Source: Symbiodinium natans (lineage: Eukaryota; Sar; Dinophyceae; Suessiales; Symbiodiniaceae). Taken from it: a stretch of DNA of 64,000 bases. Below the pieces are notes generated by a model. That model was not told the DNA's origin. It did no database searches and saw only the letters and a program-made list of their open reading frames with translations. The stretch is taken from the NCBI GenBank assembly GCA_905221605.1, contig CAJNDS010002372.1, forward strand, positions 329,410 to 393,409, in the 5' to 3' direction. Both the position numbers and the translations under genes were made by a program. Position 1 is the first letter of the stretch; the number at the start of each line of letters is the position of its first letter. This document shows, one piece after another, positions 34,301 to 41,339 of this stretch.

Positions 34301-35757
34301 GCAGTGAGCTCATCAGCATCTTGCTGGCAGGCTTTCAGACACTCTTCGTACTCCTGAAGAGCCTTTCCCACGAGAGGGGCTTCTTCGACATCCGGTCCGA
34401 AGAGCTCTTCCAATGGGATGTTGATATGATTCTCATCGTCAGGCATCTCGGTTGGCTCGTAGTCAGCTAACTCCTCATCAGCTTCTACGGCGGTGTCCTC
34501 GGCTGCTTCGGCCTGTTGCTGCTCTGGTCCCAGCACTGGCTTTCCCTTTCCATCTACTGGCACCACAACACATGCTATCAAGAGGTACCGAAGGTCAGGC
34601 GACGTTTCATCCTCCGCCTTCTTGAAAGGTCCGATGGTATCGGCCGATAAGACCCAAGATGCCGGACATCTGATCCGTCGGTGGGCTCTATGTCGGGCAC
34701 ACGCCGCTATACACCTTCTACACCTTCTAGAAGGAGGCCAATGTCCATTACGCACATGCTCTTCCCAGTCCATCGAATCTGCCTTAGCAACTTTGATGCC
34801 AGACTGTGAGAGCGACGGCGCTAGGTTTAGTAGTAGCCGAATCATCCCTGGTGCCCATTTACTGCACTTAGCAGCAAGCCATTCTTCCTCTACAGCACCA
34901 TCCACACTTGGCCCTACACCCGGCCCTTTCTTCAGTTCTGGGAGTTCTCTGGTGGATGCCCATGTCGTTGGCCTACGCTTCTCATGACCATACGGGCCTT
35001 GGTCTCCATGATATTGCCTCATTCCCAGCAGTTCAGAGGAAATCTGAAACTCCCTGGTGGCAAAGAACGACGGAAACCCGCCATGCCGGCGGGCCTGCTG
35101 GTGAAGGTTTGAGTCTGGCCGCACATACGTAGCTGGATCCTGGGGGTTTTCAATCAGGCTCCATGTGGGGGGCTTATTGACTCTCCGTCTACCCTCCTCA
35201 GCTACATGCATGAGCAGAAGAGTCCGAAGATAAAGCTCATCCGCCTGCTTTACCTTGACTTGTTCTGCAGGGCTCAATCCTACCAGACCCCAACGACTCG
35301 TGCCTTCTCTAGTTCTAAGAAGCTTTGGCCCCGGCTGTATGAACCTACTCACGGAATTCGTTCCACCCGGCGGTGCCGCAAAGATGATATCTACAACTCC
35401 CTGCGCCGCTAGGTGAAGCACATACACGAATGTCTGGATGGACGCGAAATCTTCTTGTAGGCCCACAGATACTACCTCGTAGCCCTTTGCCCTCGCGTGA
35501 GTTTCTATTTCCTTCCGAGATTCCCCGGCAAACAAATGTATCAAGACCCCTTTAGCCTTTGACACCGCTCTTCTTTTCCGGCGATTAAAGACCAATGTAG
35601 TAGAGTCCTGAGAGGCCCAGGCTACCAGATCCTGCAGAATGGCATTTGGGATTTCTGGCCATAACGACAGCACCAACTCTCCTAGACTCCCGGCAACATC
35701 ACCCCCTCGAAGAATCTCGTCTGTGAGTTTGCTAATTGCTTCCTTGGGTTGAGGCAA
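28372..35757 (-). CDS. Pol polyprotein with methyltransferase-like and dioxygenase-like domains
   Basis: 2461 codons with no stop; the first codon, TTG, is not a real start, and the frame is open back to 35805 in the +1 register of Gag. Domains by residue: 65-260 C5-methyltransferase-like (HLFAGES, ENP); 330-640 integrase with H334/H339/C346/C349 and catalytic D373, D539, E575 (35 residues between the last two); an acidic insertion at 401-500; 765-945 2OG/Fe(II) dioxygenase-like (H857, D859, H923 or H925, R936); a zinc-ribbon-like C-x2-C-x11-C-x2-C at 1087-1105; 1436-1800 reverse transcriptase (D1553, YVDD 1730-1733) with a Gln-rich insertion near 1590-1610; 1910-2050 RNase H (D1918, E1957, D1992, D2041). 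After it come hydrophobic segments at 2088-2104 and 2116-2138 and a charged, Pro-rich tail. It copies the RNA and integrates the cDNA. No disabling change is seen in the integrase, RT or RNase H. Confidence 0.92.
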   Translation of the reverse strand: MPQPKEAISKLTDEILRGGDVAGSLGELVLSLWPEIPNAILQDLVAWASQDSTTLVFNRRKRRAVSKAKGVLIHLFAGESRKEIETHARAKGYEVVSVGLQEDFASIQTFVYVLHLAAQGVVDIIFAAPPGGTNSVSRFIQPGPKLLRTREGTSRWGLVGLSPAEQVKVKQADELYLRTLLLMHVAEEGRRRVNKPPTWSLIENPQDPATYVRPDSNLHQQARRHGGFPSFFATREFQISSELLGMRQYHGDQGPYGHEKRRPTTWASTRELPELKKGPGVGPSVDGAVEEEWLAAKCSKWAPGMIRLLLNLAPSLSQSGIKVAKADSMDWEEHVRNGHWPPSRRCRRCIAACARHRAHRRIRCPASWVLSADTIGPFKKAEDETSPDLRYLLIACVVVPVDGKGKPVLGPEQQQAEAAEDTAVEADEELADYEPTEMPDDENHINIPLEELFGPDVEEAPLVGKALQEYEECLKACQQDADELTAATKECKVDGLAWKEVVFVETLRRKTPAATAQALTRILTQAHELGLPVVRLHTDSGSEYVNPQIRKMATRFQLKQTCAAPEEHNSNGRIENIVQRVKNQMNMLLGLPNSDPVLWPLAAKSVVATWRAQTLRQMGMPAPAVVPFGTHAQVLCRSWLRKSKQSWKAKAVDATVLCPASLIKLGYVVRIGKRLSVVTKLFQGEEPPLTITLSPGQDPPMSHSLGPETRVSEKASIPSMSHAPPPLVRYRDKAPGPGRRPVVSAIQPHPGRSVEDLQAEQLAKASPFDVDEAVRFVLSSSYVVEQGLQDISSSNKHFSGQHYLFGVYRYGGAVGLTRCCKQRPGMSGLLAAIAKAKCPEATFSTIGLCVNGAAYPHRDSNNLPTSVSHWIPLKMPKKGGRLWVELRVGTQVVGQPAVVSAGNTHVPGQFHSPNCPAAFSPMHLHGTEDWNRQESRVVLLLYTVNCLQNLDERSLLELRQYGFSVPCVNEKGGDGVHDARAREGGDPGFQDGVHDARAREGADPGFQGKNGELGGPVCLGLGSHCVCPATTQQAAESGEIGDSRIEDGGSNHSGPNCLQFVGSEEKGSSSGCVVRVARLQGDSMALCRICDSEELVNDQGRCSECGCKVAESSVGSSCNPYKARAGFQTLTAPTHPKGKTSKPKEKTENYQNPEKSHNIYPKNCITSGDMPQNRSQGMMRAMCVSGDRSVEPVAGGRCSKQVLRALEGPTGNEREGWHQRRPSQALTCIRSEGLERGVWMLDSGSITRKEAERPSNGLEEADRELSLELREELVCEFDGESDGRSDKPEEAESASEEGGDSHRQDARWAASYERVLDREELRCVGGESLGEVYATRTQQEIMDFESWLDERQLRLASMHEEELQQWIDDMPPASEAAQLKRLEINKLWEDVEDLRLELTQLCLKQITEDSQALAEAQAMPADVHEQVVLQTRIVANMQVMANWELWKPAVEAELGSLIQDKQAIYETTQKELDKLQAQGYKVLLIPSKAIFTIKAPGGKYKCRLVACGNYLSSSEGSKLEHRQTVYTPSIGIDALRTALAFSTRRRHTLITVDIKAAFLNAQLLPRNRGSAEKVAAEASNAIDQVEVPSSSSHFQQQSQQQHQRQQQTQKEKTESILAQDSRLDEVTDEVVALVPPRVLVTQGVFSSQARLIIKKALYGLDQSPRDWSFQRDQALRKIIIRHQGTEYRLYQSLAEDSLWLLSSEKPLRGMEATLNISPETSAIAGWVAVYVDDVLVGAENSLAWAVISAIRERWECSEPQEVVNGSQGKVRFLGIDLSWNDNRDLVLSQASYIRELEQRYKSQLDGLGKPTTPLPNAFDDDAREESSDVEDVRRCQTIVGEMLWASIRTRPDITFSVSKLAAAITRAPVGTYRSALHALAYLVASAECVLIYPRDEREVWKQYKKSTAMEGLLEGYGDASFAPEAKRSMQCVQVHTEGALTGWSCARQAFMAQSSCEAEMIALMELANYTISSSYVFDELLQRRSCKELLGDNVAALALYGGTSASWRTRHLKIRAKAFAERYMEGDLPANHIAGEFNPADSGTKALGAARHWKLCDLMGLHIPRGQTKLAHVSTEHKVENASESKRYLQAVIVACCLCSASAQPTPAANSEGDAALWVLICLVAVTSIALWEAGKAFVRCCLRYGAQRRPVRVSEESDERLPERQPDSEDELEEQTPLQLALQEIEREREGVREREREEQQQQDYEEGLRRRGARIYVAEPELEPPLPASPAMNPGPQSHIATQYLDDLLVAAPAEHIDRIVQEELNRRATGNPPAPTEIPPAPVREVRVLDFERAREEVLRGQREEQRMGLPPDPPIVIHPGLGPPRNQPPLREIQRASSTWGGLASALHQVLPVEYRRDFYQIDWNRNVLIRWHAATRVRLFTPTQTRLPDGLDIRAVTGRRRSFITEMARQYVLDDSFRGEGAQRYLEAEWRGRTELEISRAILQMVRPAPLPEGMR
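28375..29535 (-). other. C-terminal Pol extension with two membrane segments
   Basis: About 387 residues beyond RNase H. Two hydrophobic stretches (AVIVACCLCSASA and ALWVLICLVAVTSIALW) are followed by a Glu/Arg/Gln-rich probable coiled coil (2155-2215) and a Pro-rich region. Copia Pol normally ends soon after RNase H. Function unknown; an envelope-like role is only one possibility. Confidence 0.6.
32923..33465 (-). other. 2OG/Fe(II) dioxygenase-like domain in Pol
   Basis: Residues ~765-945. The pattern YPHRDSNN (HxD), then GGRLWVEL, then HLHG and SRVVLLLYT follows the order HxD, GG-strand, distal His and 2OG-binding Arg of double-stranded beta-helix oxygenases, and is closest in feel to TET/JBP-type nucleic-acid oxygenases (inference from motifs only). 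It sits between integrase and RT. Confidence 0.6.
34978..35565 (-). other. Degenerate C5 DNA-methyltransferase-like domain in Pol
   Basis: Residues ~65-260. VLIHLFAGES matches motif I (DLFAG), FAAPPGGTNSVS is in the place of motif IV (PPCQxxS) and ENPQDP is in the place of motif VI (ENV). The catalytic Cys after the two prolines is Gly here, so methyl transfer is unlikely unless another residue serves. Confidence 0.5.
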
Positions 35758-35758
35758 G

Positions 35759-35805
35759 CTATTGTCTTTTGGCCTGCAGTGCCTTAATGGCCGCGCCGAC
35801 TGTGT
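35759..35805 (-). promoter_or_regulatory. Gag/Pol overlap, probable +1 frameshift region
   Basis: The Gag frame ends TAG at 35761-35759. The Pol frame is already open from 35805 after a TGA at 35808-35806 and has no ATG near its start. A +1 shift within these 47 nt would fuse the two, as in Ty1. The exact slip site is unknown. Confidence 0.6.
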
Positions 35806-38800
35806 TCACACGATATTGCTCAATCTCCTGAATCAATTCTAGCGCAAGCTCCTCCGGGACACGAGGGCACCCTGAGCTCACTTCAAGCCGAATCTGCCCC
35901 CTTGACGGGTGCCATAATGTGCACTCCTTCTCACCCCACTGGAGCCTGCACCCTATTTTGATGAGTAATCCAAGAGCGACTATTGTCTCGACTGGAGTGG
36001 GAGAAACAAGAGTGCCACAAGGAGTAACGAACAACTCTGCGGTTCCTTGGGCAAGATCCACCGTTTTCTTGACCAACCCTTTAGGCTCATCATCCCTGGC
36101 AGTCCTCAAGCATGTGGATGCTCCTGAGTCGATCAGTCCAGTCCTAGGACCGTCCGCGGAGATCCTGTTCAACGATGAGGCCAGGCTTACGGCTTTCGTC
36201 TGCATCTGCTGGAGAAGGTCAGTGGCAGCACTGATCAATTTTGCCTGAGGCGTATCTTCCTCCACGCGCTTCACAGCCGGAACATTGGGCTGAGCTTTGG
36301 AATTTCCCTTTGCTTTACCTTTAGTCGCCCTGTCTTCGCCTTCCACTTGGCTCTGCGATGGACAGTCCTGGGCCTTATGTCCTATTCCACTACAAACGTA
36401 GCACCTGGAGCCCACATCCAACGCAGCATTGAGCGCAGCTTTATCGTGAGGAAACCTGCATTGTCTCCCTAGCTTGCACCCCGCTTTTGACATCCAGTGG
36501 TAACAGGCCTTGCCGCCACCTTTATTCCCTTCTGGAGCCTCGGACCCCTTAGCGACGGACTTCCCATCACCCTTTCCTTTTCCTTTGCCTTTATTACTAG
36601 GCGCAGTGTTTGCGTTGTCTGATCCTTCAGCATTTCCATCCGCAACCTTGGCAATTTTTGGCCTTTTGTGGGAGCCTGCGTTCTCCAAGACCTGCAGCTC
36701 GGCCTGAATCATTTGGCTAAGTGACAAGGCCTTATCTGCCGTCGGTACCATGTCGATGGTGTGTTGGTGTCGAAAAGTTTGGATCCTGAACAACGCATCG
36801 GTGTGTTGGCTGAGTACCTGGCTAGTCATTACGTCCAGTCCAGCTATGAGCAAGGTACTGTCTGGTATCGAAATCTGAAGTTCTGTAGCCCTCTTTCTCC
36901 AGCGACTCCATCGTCTGATGGCTCGAAGAGCCTCTGTGACCCCTTTTGCTGGCTCTGGGGCAGTGAGGTACTTTAAGAGGGCACTACGCTCCTTCAGCCC
37001 TCCGGGTTGGTACGTAGTCATAATTGCTCCTAGGATTTCGATTGAGCTCAGCTTTCTCATAGCTACGACTTCCTCCTTTATGGAGGACGGAACCGCCTTT
37101 AAAAGCAAAGAAACTGCTCTTTGTTCCACTCTGGCAAACGGGCCAGCGTCAAATCTATTCGGGCGTTCAGGCAGTAAGAGGAGTCTTTCAATCGGACTGC
37201 TTTCTAACCATTTGGTGTAAAAGGCCTGATAGGCGCTTTGGACTTCTGCCCACCATTCTGAGGCATTTGCCGAGAGATCTCTCAGCGACGGGCCAAGCAA
37301 TGCCATCCAGTCCCCGGCTATTAATGGTGTAAGCTCACGCTCATTGTCCCGAATCTCTAGTTTGGGTAGCTCAGCAATCGACTTGACATCCTCTGTGCGA
37401 GAATCCCCTCGCCCCACACGAATAGCCCTTTCAAGCGCTACCACCAGTTGTTGCATGTCGGTCTGTGCAGGAGGGGGGTTCTCAGTGCCTGCAGCTACTT
37501 TCGTTCTTGAGTTCGGGGACCTAGTGGGTCTACGTGGCGGACTATGATTTGGAGGTCGAATCTCGGTGCCACCTGGAGAGAACGGATACACAATCCTGGG
37601 TTTGACTGGCGTTACCGGACGACTGTGAACATCTGAACGCCCGCCCTCTTGAACCTCCCTGCTAGAACTCCTATTCCCGGTCCCTTTACCCGCAGCCCCA
37701 CTGCACCTGGCCGTTGGAACTGGAGGAATTCCTTCATATGGGCCGAATCCAACTTGGGACTCCGTTCCCTGCTCAAGTTTAGGAGGCAAAGGTGGGGCAT
37801 TTGGAGTTGGGCATGGGTCAGAGATATTTGGTTTGAGTTGTCGCTCGATGCTCACGCGGCCTATGTCATCGCGTCCTGGCTCTGATCTCGTGCCAGGGTA
37901 ACGCTCAAACGGTGACACTGCCCTATTGCTGAAGATTCTGTCCGTAGGTACACTTCCACCACTACCTGCTGCCCGTACACCGAACTCTTGCACAGGTTGC
38001 TGATCTGCTTCATGCTGCTGTGTTTGCACTGGTACTAATTTCAATCCGCCAGCTGATACTCGCCAGGCATATTCCGTCGTTCCCACCCATACGGTGCCTT
38101 TAGAGGGAAGGGTAGGTCCTTGGTCATCACCAGCTTCAGGTTTGCCACCTTCCAACTGGACTTCATGGGGAACCTCCGCCTGCTCAGCTTTGGGGCGAAT
38201 AGACTGTACACCTAGCGCATTGACTCTATCCACGCTTTCACTACTAGACATCACGGGAAAATGGCTTGTCTTGACGTCCTCAGTTGGAGTACTGAGCTCT
38301 AGCATTCGCGTACGCTCAATCAAGCCATCTCCATCTGTAGAAGCTGGTCTGGAAGCCACTTCCATCTGATCCAAACGGGATTCAAGTTGCGCCTGATTCA
38401 CCAGCACTTGCTGAAGCGTTGGCGCCACTTGCTCCTGCAGGGCCTGAGTGACTAAGCCACTCAGTTGGCGTAGCAATTGAGCCATCGCGGGCTCCTGAAA
38501 TGTCATACCAGGTTCCCCTGGAGATCTTGGTTCAGTTTCCCGAGATTCAGCTATAATCTCTGGCTCTGGCTTGACGCCTTCCTGACCCAGGGTCTCATGT
38601 CGTGAAGAGGCAGACTTTCCACTATAGGCACTTTCCATTCCCAAGCTAAGACGGTCCGGCGAACCGTCCGCACGAGCTTGCACTTTGGCAATCATAGAAA
38701 GATTTTCCACCGATGGGGCCTTTGCTCTTCCACCTGAATCACTCTCAGCAGAACTATTGACGACAACAGGCTTCTTTGCATCATCCAAACTCGTGGATGA

Positions 38801-38998
38801 CGAGGCCTGTGCCTGTTCATATGGTGGTTCTCGAAGCTGTTGCTCTTCATGCCGCGTCGCTGTCTGCTCGTGCTTTTCCAGGATTGCAGGTCGTTGAGTA
38901 TCTCGGTACCTGTGGGTCTCCATAAACTTTCTCTGCGCTTCTTCACTCCAGAAAGGGCTGGGCCTGCTTTCTGCCGGCGCACTCTCCTTCTTCTCCAT
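35759..38998 (-). CDS. Gag-protease polyprotein
   Basis: 1079 aa from a real ATG (38998-38996), 48 nt inside the 5' LTR. The N-terminal 500 residues are low-complexity and acidic/Pro-rich with a probable coiled coil at 170-215. The capsid-like region at ~550-760 contains WMALLGPSLRDLSANASEWW. A GKGKGKGKGDGK linker precedes a CCCH finger (C832, C841, C847, H851) and a CCHC knuckle (C866, C869, H874, C879), both expected to bind RNA. A retropepsin-type active site DSGAS (D957) lies near the C-terminus, so the protease belongs to this frame rather than to Pol. It would form the virus-like particle and cleave the polyproteins. The combined CCCH plus CCHC fingers and the long disordered N-terminus are unusual for copia. 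Confidence 0.92.
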   Translation of the reverse strand: MEKKESAPAESRPSPFWSEEAQRKFMETHRYRDTQRPAILEKHEQTATRHEEQQLREPPYEQAQASSSTSLDDAKKPVVVNSSAESDSGGRAKAPSVENLSMIAKVQARADGSPDRLSLGMESAYSGKSASSRHETLGQEGVKPEPEIIAESRETEPRSPGEPGMTFQEPAMAQLLRQLSGLVTQALQEQVAPTLQQVLVNQAQLESRLDQMEVASRPASTDGDGLIERTRMLELSTPTEDVKTSHFPVMSSSESVDRVNALGVQSIRPKAEQAEVPHEVQLEGGKPEAGDDQGPTLPSKGTVWVGTTEYAWRVSAGGLKLVPVQTQQHEADQQPVQEFGVRAAGSGGSVPTDRIFSNRAVSPFERYPGTRSEPGRDDIGRVSIERQLKPNISDPCPTPNAPPLPPKLEQGTESQVGFGPYEGIPPVPTARCSGAAGKGTGNRSSSREVQEGGRSDVHSRPVTPVKPRIVYPFSPGGTEIRPPNHSPPRRPTRSPNSRTKVAAGTENPPPAQTDMQQLVVALERAIRVGRGDSRTEDVKSIAELPKLEIRDNERELTPLIAGDWMALLGPSLRDLSANASEWWAEVQSAYQAFYTKWLESSPIERLLLLPERPNRFDAGPFARVEQRAVSLLLKAVPSSIKEEVVAMRKLSSIEILGAIMTTYQPGGLKERSALLKYLTAPEPAKGVTEALRAIRRWSRWRKRATELQISIPDSTLLIAGLDVMTSQVLSQHTDALFRIQTFRHQHTIDMVPTADKALSLSQMIQAELQVLENAGSHKRPKIAKVADGNAEGSDNANTAPSNKGKGKGKGDGKSVAKGSEAPEGNKGGGKACYHWMSKAGCKLGRQCRFPHDKAALNAALDVGSRCYVCSGIGHKAQDCPSQSQVEGEDRATKGKAKGNSKAQPNVPAVKRVEEDTPQAKLISAATDLLQQMQTKAVSLASSLNRISADGPRTGLIDSGASTCLRTARDDEPKGLVKKTVDLAQGTAELFVTPCGTLVSPTPVETIVALGLLIKIGCRLQWGEKECTLWHPSRGQIRLEVSSGCPRVPEELALELIQEIEQYRVNTVGAAIKALQAKRQ

Positions 38999-39030
38999 TC
39001 TTGACTTCCAGTCTAGCCCAGCTTCAGCAG

Positions 39031-39046
39031 CGTTGGGCTCATAACC
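39031..39046 (-). other. Primer-binding site matching the tRNA-Met anticodon arm
   Basis: Immediately inside the 5' LTR the - strand reads GGTTATGAGCCCAACG. Its complement contains GGGCTCATAACC, the anticodon stem-loop (CAT) of Met tRNAs, not a tRNA 3' end. Drosophila copia is primed by an internal fragment of initiator tRNA in the same way. Confidence 0.75.
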
Positions 39047-39271
39047 CGCCGAAGCGGGATGAGTCTATGGCTGGAGTCACAGCAGCTGATTCTTTTCAGG
39101 GGACAAAGCACAAATGTCTCTGGCCGTTCTGTCTGTAGCATCGTGCTGTATTCTGCTACTTGGGTTAACTTTTGGAAGTGCTGGATAGCGTTTCAGCTTG
39201 AGCATCCTGTACTGGCTCACACCAACACTTGCAGTCACATACTTTGCCAAGGAGCTTCTGCTGTACACGCG
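39047..39271 (-). repeat. 5' LTR
   Basis: Identical by eye to 28040-28264. It should contain the element's promoter and RNA start; no TATA box is obvious. Confidence 0.9.
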
Positions 39272-39276
39272 AGGGT
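39272..39276. repeat. Target-site duplication, right copy (AGGGT)
   Basis: Directly follows the right LTR and continues into TTTGGGG-type repeat. Confidence 0.8.
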
Positions 39277-39468
39277 TTGGGGTTTGGGGTTAGGGGTTAG
39301 GGTTTAGGGTTAAAGGTTGAGGGTTTAGGGTCCGCCCCCCCCCCCCCCCCCCCCCCCAAGCCTAGTAAGCTCTGAGATCCTTGAGCCCTAAGCCCTACAA
39401 GCGCTGATCCATAAGACCAGAAAGCTCCAAGGCCCGCATATCCTACCTGAAACCGTTCCCTTCCCCAG

Positions 39469-40956
39469 GAAGTGCATCAACACGACCTACACTTCCAGCG
39501 ACTGGGCGCACCTGCAACTGAGGCCAGATCTGAGGGTATAGGGGCCCTAAACCCACGTTTAGGACTCTTGAGGATTTTTTCCGGTGGGGGGGGGGGGGGG
39601 GTGGGTTCGGATGTCGGAATGTTGCACCTGCTGCCCTAAACCCTGAACTGTAAACCCAAAAGCCTGGGACCCCAAGCCCTAGACCATCAATATAGCTTGC
39701 AGAGAACCATGGGCCAGGTACCCCACACGCCTTGACAACTTCACGGCCAAGGCGCTCCCGCTTGGATTTTCAGGCGTGTAAGGCCTAGGGTTTAAGGTAT
39801 CCAGGGCTTCCCTAAACCCTAAACCCTGAACCCTAAACCCTAAACCTTGTGAGGGGCTATGGATTTAGGGGCTCAGGGTTGGCGGCTCATAGACAGGGTT
39901 TTGGTCACGTTCGTCACCCCTATGATACAAGTTGAATGTAGAAACGACCCCAAATACCTGTGTAAACCCAAAGCCCTAAACTCTTAACTCCAATTGAATG
40001 AGTTCCGATGCTCCGTTCCAGAGATTAGGTTTCGGGTTTGGAGCTCAAACCCGAAGGCAAGAACCCCAAACCCTGAACCGTCAACAGCCCCACCCTCTCT
40101 TTCCCTTTCTCCGTTGTTGTCACTGCCTCTGTCCCGGTCACTGTCTCTGTCGCTGCCTCGCTCTCTTTTTGCTCTTTCTGTCTTCCTTGTTTCTTCCCGC
40201 TCTCCATTCGCTCTCACTCTCTCTGTCTCCTTCCCTCTCCATCTACCCTAGACTCCACTACCCTAATCTCCCGACGTTCAAGTCGAAACCCTGAACCCCA
40301 AACCCCAAAGCTGCTGCCAACCAGGCGAGCTGCGGCGAGAAGCTTTGGGCCCCGGGTACCGAGTCTCTCGGCTTGATGGGCCCATTTAGAGTTTAGGGTT
40401 GAGAGTCTAGGGTTTAGTGTTTAGGGTTCAGGGTTCAGGGTTTAGGGTTTAGAGTTCAGGGTTCAGGGTTCAGGGTTCAGGGTATAGGGTTCAGTAAACC
40501 TAGCTGGCGCTGTTCTTCGGCTGGTTTTGCCCCAGTCGAAGCAAGAGCCCAAGGCCTGCCCCTCCCCCCAAGCACTCAACGAAACCCTTCCACTTGAAAG
40601 CGCAGACCCCTGAACCCTAAACCCTAAATCCTACCTCTTCAAACCCTAAACCCTAAACCCTAAACCCTAAGCCCTAAGCCCCAGAAGCGCACACCTCGAG
40701 GCACTTCAAGGGCAGCATGTACGCAAAGGTGGCCGACGTGCTCTACCCCAGCTCCCTGAACACATACTTCTGCGCCGGGACCTTGGCCAAGAGCACCCGA
40801 CTCTCGGAGTCCTACTATAGGGGCCTTAACAATTTCAGTACTGTTTTGAGGGTTCTCATAGAATATTTTAAGGGGCTGCGCCCATGGGCGGGCAGCGCAC
40901 GCAGAAGCCCGGGGCGAGCAGTTTCTAAGCATGTTGAGGCCCCTAAACTCCCTTAA
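39469..40956 (+). CDS. Exon cluster of unknown function, stop at 40954-40956
   Basis: Exons: 39469-39522 (KCINTTYTSSDWAHLQL; GC donor, or 39535 with donor GTATAGG), ~39709-39777 (YPTRLDNFTAKALPLGF), 40311-40390 (NQASCGEKLWAPGTESLG), 40504-~40553 (LALFFGWFCPSRSKSP) and 40701-40956 (GSMYAKVADVLYPSSLNTYF, then a helical, basic tail). The donor after 40390 is GTTTAGG from telomere-type repeat. Phases fit with the GC donor choices. The upstream exons may lie on the other side of the retrotransposon. No family recognised. Confidence 0.45.
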
Positions 40957-41095
40957 AATCTCTAAGCGTTAAGTTTCTAAGCATTTTCAGGCCCCTAAAC
41001 TCCCTTCAAATCTCTAAGCGTTTGAGGCTCCTAGACTCCCTTAACGTTTCTAAGCACTTTATAAGGCCCCTAAACTCCCTTTTTCCTAGCCCCGG
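40935..41095 (+). repeat. ~55-bp tandem repeat, three copies
   Basis: Units contain AGGCCCCTAAACTCCCTT, a short AAATCTCTAAGCG-like stretch and TTTCTAAGCA. The first copy overlaps the last codons before the stop at 40956. Confidence 0.7.
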
Positions 41096-41339
41096 GCTTA
41101 GACACGTCGCTTATGCCCGCCCTTTGGGGGGCATCATGCTCCTGATGCGCCCCCGGGGTCCCGCCCCGGGAGCCGCTGATGCTCCTGATGCGCGCCTGGG
41201 GGTCCCGGGCTGGACCCGCTGATGCTCATGATGCGCGCCCTCTGGGGGCCTCCGTAACGACGCAAAAAACCACGAAAAAAAAAACCGTTCACCGGCGGCA
41301 CGCGGGGGTCGGCGGCACTGGCGTCCGGCCTAATTCTGC
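41096..41339. repeat. GC-rich repeats with GCTCCTGATGCGC units
   Basis: Four related copies of a ~45-bp unit with GATGCTCCTGATGCGC and GGGGTCCCG palindromes, followed by CACGAAAAAAAAAACC. No gene seen. Confidence 0.6.

Larger units (their letters stand above)
28040..39271 (-). mobile_element. Intact Ty1/copia LTR retrotransposon, 11.2 kb, antisense to host exons
   Basis: Identical 225-bp LTRs (28040-28264, 39047-39271), a 5-bp duplication AGGGT, a tRNA-Met-like primer site, a polypurine tract and two long undisturbed frames define a complete element read on the - strand. Domain order is Gag, protease / methyltransferase-like, integrase, dioxygenase-like, RT, RNase H, membrane extension. Integrase ahead of RT places it in Ty1/copia. 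Identical LTRs and undamaged frames indicate a very recent insertion and possible activity. LTR ends are CGCG...GGCG rather than TG...CA. It lies in telomere-type repeat. Confidence 0.93.

Noticed and set aside
33749-34357. Several + strand frames inside the retrotransposon
   Set aside because: Antisense shadows of the Pol frame.
39020-39060. tRNA-Met gene fragment
   Set aside because: Only the anticodon arm matches; its position exactly inside the LTR makes it a primer site.
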